Shown one piece after another: positions 6,816 through 12,543 of a stretch of DNA of 12,543 nt. The notes under the pieces were generated by a model. The model searched no databases, was not told the DNA's origin, and worked only from the letters and a program-made list of their open reading frames with translations. A program made the translations under genes and the position numbers. Source of the DNA: CAVURW01 sp963743595 (lineage in GTDB: Bacteria > Verrucomicrobiota > Verrucomicrobiia > Methylacidiphilales > UBA1321); contig CAVURW010000144.1 in the NCBI GenBank assembly GCA_963743595.1, positions 1-12,543 on the forward strand. The letters run 5' to 3'. Position 1 is the first letter of the stretch, and the number at the start of each line of letters is the position of its first letter.

Positions 6816-7747
6816 AGCCTCTCTTCATTCTCGGGGCCACGGCCACCGGGAAGTCTGCTCTTGCCTTAGCGCTCGCCCGAATTCTCAATCCCAGGCGAGT
6901 CGCAATTCTCTCGCTCGACGCGATGCAGGTCTATCGTGGGGCCGATATTGGCACAAGCAAGGCCACTCCTGCTGAGCAAGCGGAATTCCCTCACGGCGGC
7001 ATCGATCTCGTCCCCCTCGGCCAAGCGTTTTCCGTGGCCGATTATCTCAAGCACGCCGGGCAATTCATTGCCTCACACGCGGACCGACACATTCTCATCG
7101 TCGGTGGCACCGGGCTCTACTACCGTGCGCTCACACGCGGGCTTTGCCTGGCTCCGGAAGCACCGGCGGAACTCCGTGCTGAGCTGAATTCACTCACGAT
7201 CTCGGAGCTACAAACGCGCCTTCGAGAAAAGGACCCCACCATCTATGCCAAGCTCGATAGCCACAACCCCCGTCGCCTCGCTCGCGCCTTGGAAGTGATC
7301 GAGTTCACCGGTAAATCACTGCTGCAATGGCAGGCTGAGACGCCCAAGCCACTCATAGTCGATGGCGTGGCAGTCCATGTTACCCGACCGAAAGCTGAGC
7401 TTCGCAGGCGTATCGTGAGCCGGGTGAGGTCGATGTTCGAGAGCGGTTGGATCGCTGAGGTCCGGGAGCTTTTGGCCATTCACAGCGCCGAGACGCTCAC
7501 TCGCTTCGCGGCCATTGGTTACCCAGCCATCGCGCAGTCACTCGCCTCAAATCCGAAGCTCGCTCATCCATCGGACGCGCTCATCGAAGCCATCGCCTTG
7601 GAGACCCAGCATTACGCGAAGCGCCAGCTCACGTGGTTCAATCGCGAGCCCGACTTGAAGACGTGCGAAATTTCACTGGACAATTCGCCCAGTGCGGACC
7701 AAGTTCTTATCACAATCTCCCGCCTTCTTGAAGTTAGTATCCCCTAA
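6812..7747 (+). CDS. miaA: tRNA dimethylallyltransferase (MiaA)
   Basis: MiaA transfers a dimethylallyl group from DMAPP to N6 of A37 in tRNAs reading UNN codons. The 311-residue length is normal. Visible motifs are the P-loop GATATGKS (8-15), LDAMQVYRGADIGTSK (35-50, with D36 and the DxxQVYRG pattern), GGTGLYYRAL (98-107), NPRRLARALEV (152-162) and QHYAKRQLTWFNR (266-278). The start is a TTG whose last two bases are the first two of the upstream TGA (TTGA), giving a 4-base overlap and likely translational coupling. No other start lies in frame near the P-loop. hflX follows after 2 bases, and miaA-hflX adjacency is well known in other bacteria. Identification is firm. Confidence 0.96.
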   Translation: MKPLFILGATATGKSALALALARILNPRRVAILSLDAMQVYRGADIGTSKATPAEQAEFPHGGIDLVPLGQAFSVADYLKHAGQFIASHADRHILIVGGTGLYYRALTRGLCLAPEAPAELRAELNSLTISELQTRLREKDPTIYAKLDSHNPRRLARALEVIEFTGKSLLQWQAETPKPLIVDGVAVHVTRPKAELRRRIVSRVRSMFESGWIAEVRELLAIHSAETLTRFAAIGYPAIAQSLASNPKLAHPSDALIEAIALETQHYAKRQLTWFNREPDLKTCEISLDNSPSADQVLITISRLLEVSIP

Positions 7748-7749
7748 AC

Positions 7750-9102
7750 TTGAAACCCATCTCCACCCGCCCCCCGGCCACTGCTGAACGCGCACTCCTC
7801 GTGGGATTGTTGCGACCCGAACACGACAAATGGGCTTACGAAGAATCGCTCCAGGAACTGGGTGAACTCGTGAAAAGTGCTGGCGCCGATGTGGGTGATA
7901 GTGTGGTCCAACGCCTCATCCACCCTACGGCCGCCTGCTATATTGGGAAGGGAAAAGCGGAAGAGTGGGCCACTCTCTGCGCTAAGAATCATTTTTCCAC
8001 AGTCATTTTCAACGACGAGCTCTCTCCGGCGCAAAGCCGAAACCTGGAACGCATTTTCAAACTCAAGGTGCTCGATCGAACTCAATTGATCCTCGATATC
8101 TTTGCGCAACGGGCCAAGTCGCGTGAAGGCAAGCTGCAAATCGAGCTGGCGCAACTTCAGTATCTTCTCCCACGACTCACCGGCATGTGGACCCACCTCT
8201 CTCGCCAATCCGGCGGCATCGGTACACGAGGCCCTGGTGAAACGCAGCTGGAAGTGGACCGTCGCCGGGTCCAGGAAAAGATCGCCCGCCTGAGCCGTGA
8301 GCTCGATGACGTACGCCAGCAACGCAGCACGCAACGCGCCGGTCGCTTGCGCCAGCACTGGCCGATCTGCGCATTTGTGGGCTACACGAACGCCGGTAAA
8401 TCGACGCTGCTCAACCGCTTGACCGACGCGAATGTCTACGCTGCCGATCAGCTCTTCGCAACGCTCGACCCAACGACACGCCAATTCATTTTACCGAATA
8501 AGCAGAAGCTCTTGCTCACCGACACGGTCGGATTTCTGAAACAGCTGCCGCACCATCTCATTGAGTCGTTTAAAGCCACGCTGGAAGAGGTCGCGCAGGC
8601 CGATCTTCTGCTCCATGTCGTCGATCTCAGCCACCCGCTTTATGAACAGCAAATGGAGGCTGTAAAGCAGGTTCTGGAAGAGCTGAACGCGTGGGGTAAA
8701 CAGATGATCATCGTCTTCAATAAAGTCGATGCCGTCACCGCGCCGGCCCTCGTCGATCACGTTCTCTTAAAGTACCCGAACAGCGTCGCCATTTCGGCTA
8801 TGACAGGGCAGGGCATGAACACGCTCCTCTCGGAGATCGAAGAACAGGTCAAATCGTGGCGTCTTCGCGTGAAGCTTCAACTGCCCCTGGATGCGACTGC
8901 CCTCCTGGCCACCATTCACCGCGTCGGCCGCGTTTTGGACCTCAGCTATGGCGACGATCATGTCTCGCTCACCGCGCACATCCCCCCGCAGTTGCAAGCT
9001 CGCGTAAATCCCTATATCGTCCCCTTCGATGACCGCCTTGCCCATGCGGGAGCTTCCACCAGCGGAGAGGCCCCGAGAACGCTTGCTCCAGCTGGGTCCT
9101 AG
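7750..9102 (+). CDS. hflX: Ribosome-associated GTPase HflX
   Basis: HflX is a GTPase that binds the 50S subunit and can split stalled 70S ribosomes under stress. The 450-residue protein has the N-terminal HflX domain (about 14-195) with the glycine-rich GGIGTRGPGETQLEVDRRR (155-173), then the G domain: G1 GYTNAGKST (211-219), G2 T238, G3 DTVGF (258-262), G4 NKVD (324-327) and G5 SAM (349-351). All GTPase motifs are intact. The start is TTG at 7750, 2 bases after the miaA stop, without a clear Shine-Dalgarno. The final 25 residues are Ala/Pro-rich and overlap the start of radC by 74 bases in a different frame, so the C-terminal tail is probably poorly constrained. Confidence 0.96.
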   Translation: MKPISTRPPATAERALLVGLLRPEHDKWAYEESLQELGELVKSAGADVGDSVVQRLIHPTAACYIGKGKAEEWATLCAKNHFSTVIFNDELSPAQSRNLERIFKLKVLDRTQLILDIFAQRAKSREGKLQIELAQLQYLLPRLTGMWTHLSRQSGGIGTRGPGETQLEVDRRRVQEKIARLSRELDDVRQQRSTQRAGRLRQHWPICAFVGYTNAGKSTLLNRLTDANVYAADQLFATLDPTTRQFILPNKQKLLLTDTVGFLKQLPHHLIESFKATLEEVAQADLLLHVVDLSHPLYEQQMEAVKQVLEELNAWGKQMIIVFNKVDAVTAPALVDHVLLKYPNSVAISAMTGQGMNTLLSEIEEQVKSWRLRVKLQLPLDATALLATIHRVGRVLDLSYGDDHVSLTAHIPPQLQARVNPYIVPFDDRLAHAGASTSGEAPRTLAPAGS

Positions 9103-9736
9103 CGCCCTCTCCACCGCTGAGCTGCTCGCCATTCTGCTGCGCACCGGAACGAGCGAGCGCCCCGTGATGGAACTTGCGCATTTCTTACTCCACCACTTCG
9201 GTTCGATCGAAGCGCTCAGCCGGGCCAGCGTCGACGAGCTGTCGAACGTCAAAGGCGTCGGTAAAGCCAAGGCGATCGGCCTGAAAGCCGCATTTGCAAT
9301 CGCCGCGCGCCTGGCCCGATCCGAAGCGGAATCGCGGTCCATCGATCAACCGGAAGATGTTGCGCGATTGCTTGGAGACGAAATGCGGGTGCTCGATTAC
9401 GAAAGCGTCCGCGTGATTTGCCTGAACACGAAGCACAAGGTGCTCGCCATCGAAGAGGTGAGCAAGGGCCTGCTGAACCAGAGCCTGTTTCATCCACGAG
9501 AGGCCTTTCGCCCGGCAATCGCCCGCCAGGCTCACGCGATCATCCTCGTCCACAATCACCCCTCCGGTGATCCGACGCCCTCATCGGCAGATGTCGAGGT
9601 CACCCGCACCCTCGTTCGCGCTGGTGACATCCTCCGCATCGAAGTACTGGATCACGTCATTCTTGGCGCTCCACGCCCCGGCCGATCAGAAGCGTTTTTT
9701 AGTTTCAAGAACGCTGGAATGATGACCTCGAAATAA
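9029..9736 (+). CDS. radC: RadC family JAB/MPN-domain protein
   Basis: RadC proteins carry a JAMM metalloprotease-like fold. Despite the name, a role in DNA repair is unproven. The N-terminal part (about 8-95) has ERPRERLLQLGPSALSTAELL and a helix-hairpin-helix-like NVKGVGKAKAIGLKAAF (73-89). The JAMM motif is complete: H175-N-H177-P-S-G-D181 and D188 in SSAD. Length (235) is typical. The longest ATG start (9029) gives a 74-base overlap with hflX; ATG at 9044 (residue 6) would fit the usual RadC N-terminus equally well and neither has a Shine-Dalgarno. The gene appears to be co-transcribed with miaA and hflX. Confidence 0.94.
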   Translation: MTALPMRELPPAERPRERLLQLGPSALSTAELLAILLRTGTSERPVMELAHFLLHHFGSIEALSRASVDELSNVKGVGKAKAIGLKAAFAIAARLARSEAESRSIDQPEDVARLLGDEMRVLDYESVRVICLNTKHKVLAIEEVSKGLLNQSLFHPREAFRPAIARQAHAIILVHNHPSGDPTPSSADVEVTRTLVRAGDILRIEVLDHVILGAPRPGRSEAFFSFKNAGMMTSK

Positions 9737-9740
9737 AGAA

Positions 9741-10388
9741 ATGAACTCCAAGGTTGATTCCTATCTAAGTAAGTCTCAGTGGCGACAAGAGATGACGGAA
9801 TTGAGGGCCATTCTTCTTGATTCACAGCTCGTTGAAGAGCTGAAGTGGGGTTTCCCGTGTTACACGTTTCGAGATAGTAACGTCGTCGGAATCAATGGAT
9901 TAAAAGGGTACTGTGCGCTTGGGTTCTTCAAGGGTTCTCTTCTAATGGATACCCACAAGATTCTCATCAGCCCTGGGGAAAACTCCCAAGCAATGCGGCA
10001 GATTCGATTCACTAATCTTAGCGAAATCGTTGAGAAAAGAGCGGTCTTGAAAGCCTATGTTCTTGCAGCGATTGAAGTCGAACTCGCGGGATTAAAAGTA
10101 CCTTTTAACAACAATACTGAACTCAAGTTTCCTCAAGAACTTCAAACGAAATTAGATGAATGCCCTGCGTTAAAAACGACGTTTCACGCGTTGACTCCTG
10201 GTCGACAACGCGCCTACGTCCTGCATTTTTCAGCGCCTAAACAGTCCAAGACCCGGGAGTCCAGAGTCGAGAAATGTATGCAGCGGATCCTGAGTGGGAA
10301 GGGACTAACCGATTGCACGTGTGGTCACTCCAAAAAGCCGCCGCAATGCGACGGTTCCCACAAGTATTTTCAAAGTGCCGTCCATTGA
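9741..10388 (+). CDS. YdeI/DUF1801 family protein with C-terminal CDGSH iron-sulfur motif
   Basis: Residues about 1-188 match the YdeI/DUF1801 family (KVDSYLSKSQWRQEM, EELKWGFPCYTF at 32-43, TPGRQRAYVLHFSAPKQSK at 152-170, RVEKCMQRIL). The family's biochemical role is not settled. The last 25 residues carry a full CDGSH signature, C192-T-C194-x8-C203-D-G-S-H207, fitting the C-x-C-x2-S-x3-P-x-C-D-G-S-H consensus whose three Cys and one His hold a 2Fe-2S cluster in mitoNEET-like proteins. The gene lies 4 bases after radC and overlaps the convergent Kelch gene by 19 bases. Its composition differs: by hand count 9901-9960 is 27/60 and 10081-10140 is 22/60 G+C, against 36/60 in radC (9181-9240). 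This suggests later acquisition, perhaps from a lower-GC donor. No clear Shine-Dalgarno. Confidence 0.9.
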   Translation: MNSKVDSYLSKSQWRQEMTELRAILLDSQLVEELKWGFPCYTFRDSNVVGINGLKGYCALGFFKGSLLMDTHKILISPGENSQAMRQIRFTNLSEIVEKRAVLKAYVLAAIEVELAGLKVPFNNNTELKFPQELQTKLDECPALKTTFHALTPGRQRAYVLHFSAPKQSKTRESRVEKCMQRILSGKGLTDCTCGHSKKPPQCDGSHKYFQSAVH

Positions 10389-11566
10389 CCGGTCGCTGGA
10401 TCATAGATTTCGCAGGTATTCAGCGACTCTCCAAAGCCTCCTCCGACCCCAGTAAAACCCTCGCCAGCGACTCCCCCGACCACGAGCACTCGCCCGTCCT
10501 GGAGAAGTGTCGCGGTGTGAAACTTTCTCGCTTCGTGCATTGTACCTGTGAGTGACCATGTATTGGTTCGGGCATCGAAGATCTCGCAGGCCGCCGTTCC
10601 GCCGCCCGCTGCGAGGACCTTGCCATTGGGCAATTCCGTTAGGGTCGCGCCCACCCGCGGCTTTTTCATTAGCGGTAAATCGACCCACGCCGCTTTCGTC
10701 TTTAGATCGAGCATTCCGGCGTCGTCCCGAATTCTCTCTTCGTCCAGTCCGCCGGCCCGAAGCATCTCTCCATTCTTCAGCACCACCACGCTATAAAAAG
10801 GCAGGTCAATTTGCTCGATTCGTGTCCATTGATGAAGTTTGGCGTCGTACAACTCCGTGGAGATCGACTCCACAATTACCTGGCCCGTTGGCAAGACATA
10901 CCCGACAGGATTGTCGTCAAATCCATCGGTGCAATCGTACTCCGGATGACGTGACCACGTCTGCGCCGTTAAGTCATAGATCAATGCTTCAGTGCTCTCG
11001 TCGACATTCCCCGATTGCAGCTTCAATATCTGCGTCTTGGAGAGACGTGCGATGACCGATTTTCCGACGTCGGCCGTGGATGGACAGGGCGTCCATTTCT
11101 CCGTGACCGGATCATAGATTTCCGACGGAGTGCTGGGCTCTACCTTACCGTTCGAATCGTTGTCCGAAGCGGTAAATCCACCGCCGAAAAAGACCCGTCC
11201 GTCCGGCAAGAGGAAAGCGGAAGGGAGTGCTCTCGCGTTATTAATCGGGCTACTTCGGCTCCAACTTAACGCTTTCGGATCGAAAATCTCGCAATCAAGA
11301 ACGGGTGTTTGCTTACTCCCATCGCTGAGCTTCAATTTGTCCACCAGCCAAGGGAACGTCTCCAGCAGCTCCGCGTAAACCGTAGAGGGTTTACTCTGAG
11401 CGTCACCCCCAGCGATCAACACCTTCCCATCTCGAAGCAGAACGGCCACATGAGAATCTCTAGCCACGTGGAGCTGGCCCGGTCGGTTCGAATTCAAATA
11501 CGCCAGCAACATCACAACGACGCACGCGCCAAGAATCGCCGTGAGCAATCTGCGATAGGTTTTCAT
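10370..11566 (-). CDS. Membrane-anchored or exported Kelch-repeat (beta-propeller) protein
   Basis: The 398-residue protein has a signal-anchor or signal peptide (charged 1-6, hydrophobic 8-24) and then about seven Kelch units. DGKVLIAGG (46-54), EIFDP (93-97), DGRVFFGGG (122-130), EIYDPVTEKW (149-158), LIYDLTAQTW (195-204), ELYDAKLHQW (238-247), NGKVLAAGG (314-322), EIFDARTNTW (328-337), DGRVLVVGG (357-365) and EIYDPATGQW (386-395) mark the blades. The first and last halves can close one propeller. Such domains bind proteins or glycans; the ligand here is unknown. The catalytic residues of galactose oxidase are not evident. It starts at ATG 11566, right after a small hairpin, and its 3' end overlaps the YdeI-CDGSH gene. 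Confidence 0.9.
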   Translation of the reverse strand: MKTYRRLLTAILGACVVVMLLAYLNSNRPGQLHVARDSHVAVLLRDGKVLIAGGDAQSKPSTVYAELLETFPWLVDKLKLSDGSKQTPVLDCEIFDPKALSWSRSSPINNARALPSAFLLPDGRVFFGGGFTASDNDSNGKVEPSTPSEIYDPVTEKWTPCPSTADVGKSVIARLSKTQILKLQSGNVDESTEALIYDLTAQTWSRHPEYDCTDGFDDNPVGYVLPTGQVIVESISTELYDAKLHQWTRIEQIDLPFYSVVVLKNGEMLRAGGLDEERIRDDAGMLDLKTKAAWVDLPLMKKPRVGATLTELPNGKVLAAGGGTAACEIFDARTNTWSLTGTMHEARKFHTATLLQDGRVLVVGGVAGEGFTGVGGGFGESLNTCEIYDPATGQWTAL

Positions 11567-11569
11567 TTT

Positions 11570-11585
11570 CGGGGAGATAGCCCCG
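11570..11585 (-). repeat. Perfect small hairpin just before the Kelch start codon
   Basis: CGGGG-(6 bases)-CCCCG forms a 5-bp all-GC stem. On the minus strand it ends 3 bases before the Kelch ATG, where a ribosome-binding site would lie, and about 20 bases after the ctaB stop. It could restrict ribosome access or mark a gene boundary. There is no following U-run, so it is not a typical terminator. Confidence 0.45.
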
Positions 11586-11605
11586 ATGACCTTACACCAA
11601 TCACC

Positions 11606-12178
11606 TCACCAATACGAACCAATGACCACCGCAGCAAGAACGAGCGGCAACCAGAGGATCGAGCCGAAAAACAGACGGCGTGCCGCGCTTCTGCTTGGAT
11701 TAAGCCAAAACAACACGGCCAGTCCGACAAATATCCCGTTCAATATCGTTGCCAAAACCGCGTAGTAGACGCTGACGCCGAACCAGCATGGTGCCAGGCT
11801 CACGGGAACCAGCGCTAACGCCCAGAACAGCGCGTGGCCCGAACTGCGGTGACCCTCCGCATCATTCACCGAAAGCATACGCATGCCGCCCCGGATGTAA
11901 TCGTCCCGGTACATGAAAGCGATCGCATAAAAGTGCGGCAATTGCCACAGCGCGAGAATTCCGAAGAGACTGAGGCCGATTCCGTTGAGATGTCCGCAGG
12001 CGGCGACGCTGCCCATCAGCGGGGGAAGCGCACCGGGAATCGCCCCGATAATCGTGTTGAATTCGGAAACGCGTTTCATCGGCGTGTAGACCAGAACGTA
12101 AAGCCCGAGGGTGAGGACGCCGAGCCAAGCCGTCAGCGCGTTGACCTGCGTGGCGAGTTCCCACGTGCCGACCGCACC
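11606..12178 (-). pseudogene. ctaB: 5'-truncated heme O synthase (protoheme IX farnesyltransferase, CtaB/CyoE)
   Basis: CtaB farnesylates heme B to heme O for terminal oxidases, using a multi-helix membrane domain. The minus-strand frame shows family signatures: VNALTAWLG, YVLVYTPMKR, NTIIGAIPGALPPLMG, LALWQLPHFYAIAFMYRDDY and GMRML, then three hydrophobic segments and a TGA at 11608-11606. Recognisable homology starts near 12178, matching about residue 110 of the roughly 300-residue family. The missing N-terminal third holds the NxxxDxxxD prenyl/metal-binding motif, so this piece could not work alone. Upstream the frame stops at 12220-12218, and the DNA beyond encodes something else. An ATG at 12079 would give 157 residues, but it is an internal Met of the family. 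Either a real deletion or an assembly join explains this. Confidence 0.85.
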
Positions 12179-12181
12179 AGG

Positions 12182-12543
12182 AATCCAATGGCGCCAGCAA
12201 ATTAGTGTGTTCCGCTGTCAGATGGAAATTATCAAAAGGCGAAATTTCCAAACGGGCATTCGCGTGATCGCTTTCTGAAACCACGTAGAGCGGCGACTCT
12301 ATACGCCGAACCGCGCACTTGCCGTAGCGTAGTTGCCGTGGAAGATCACTCGTTTGCTATCTAGGTTCAATCCCGCAGCAGCGTAGGGGGAGTTCGAGCC
12401 TATCCCCCCGGACAATGCTGCTTTCAACGTTGGCGAGAATGCGTAGCTCAACGACTGAATAGCGGTCTGGCGCGACTCGAAAACTTCGTGAGACTCAAAG
12501 ATCCATTTATTCGTGAGCGCCAGCTTGTAAAAAATCAGCGCGG
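12182..12543 (-). pseudogene. Frame-disrupted fragment of a putative outer-membrane beta-barrel protein
   Basis: From 12541 the minus strand is open for 80 codons (beginning ALIFYKLALTNKW, later LKAALSGGIGSNSPYAAAGL and VIFHGNYATASARFGV) and stops at TAG 12301-12299. A second frame then reads IESPLYVVSESDHANARLEI and on to LTAEHTNLLAP until about 12182, as if one base were missing near 12302. Alternating polar and hydrophobic residues and the short turns look like barrel strands. I do not recognise a family. The 5' end lies outside the window, and the 3' end runs into ctaB sequence in another frame. Confidence 0.5.

Noticed and set aside
7744..8484. 246-codon minus-strand frame opposite hflX
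   Set aside because: It lies entirely opposite HflX, whose motifs are all intact; no family features in the antisense product.
10552..11055. 167-codon plus-strand frame opposite the Kelch gene
   Set aside because: The minus strand carries clear repeated Kelch blades; the plus-strand product is Arg/Pro-rich with no features.
10392..11125. Recurring GGATCATAGATTT stretches as possible DNA repeat or attachment site
   Set aside because: They encode the repeated EIYDP strand of Kelch blades, so protein repetition explains them.
11862..12284. 140-codon minus-strand frame crossing the ctaB junction
   Set aside because: Only its first 35 or so codons fit the barrel-like fragment; the rest is ctaB DNA read in the wrong frame, so it is not a gene.

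Overview
The window is a dense, moderately GC-rich bacterial chromosome segment. Much of it is housekeeping RNA and ribosome biology: rho, an NrnA-like DHH phosphoesterase, jag/khpB, miaA, hflX and radC. The rest is secreted, membrane or signalling proteins. Shine-Dalgarno sites are sparse, miaA and hflX appear to start with TTG and the SH3-like gene with GTG. The Rho sequence, the kinase/cyclase-homology fusion and the Kelch protein fit the Planctomycetes-Verrucomicrobia-Chlamydiae group, and Verrucomicrobiota is my best guess. This rests on impressions of the proteins, not on a search.

Layout. The left edge carries rho on the minus strand, its 3' end cut by the window. A divergent leader (1025-1276) holds four imperfect copies of a 10-base repeat and separates rho from the NrnA-like gene. 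Next, on the plus strand, come an unrecognised zinc-ribbon-like protein, jag/khpB, a short remnant of a Kelch gene abutting the jag stop, and a membrane-anchored Ser/Thr kinase with a degenerate nucleotide-cyclase homology domain. A tight plus-strand run follows: a secreted SH3/BamE-like protein, miaA, hflX, radC, then a YdeI/DUF1801 protein with a C-terminal CDGSH iron-sulfur motif. The run includes a 4-base overlap, a 2-base gap, a 74-base overlap and a 4-base gap, which suggests one translationally coupled transcript.

The right end is on the minus strand and is damaged. An intact Kelch-repeat protein (10370-11566) overlaps the YdeI-CDGSH gene tail to tail. Upstream of it lies the C-terminal two thirds of a heme O synthase (ctaB/cyoE). 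This is joined near 12180 to a frame-disrupted fragment of what looks like an outer-membrane beta-barrel protein. Either this is a genomic deletion scar or an assembly chimera.

Functional reading. Rho, NrnA-like and Jag act on RNA; MiaA modifies tRNA and HflX acts on ribosomes. The kinase, SH3/BamE-like and Kelch proteins look like envelope or signalling functions. I see no CRISPR array, tRNA, rRNA, insertion sequence or complete mobile element. No clearly new multi-gene system is apparent. The most unusual points are the YdeI-CDGSH fusion, the kinase with a decayed cyclase domain, the Kelch remnant and the ctaB/barrel junction.
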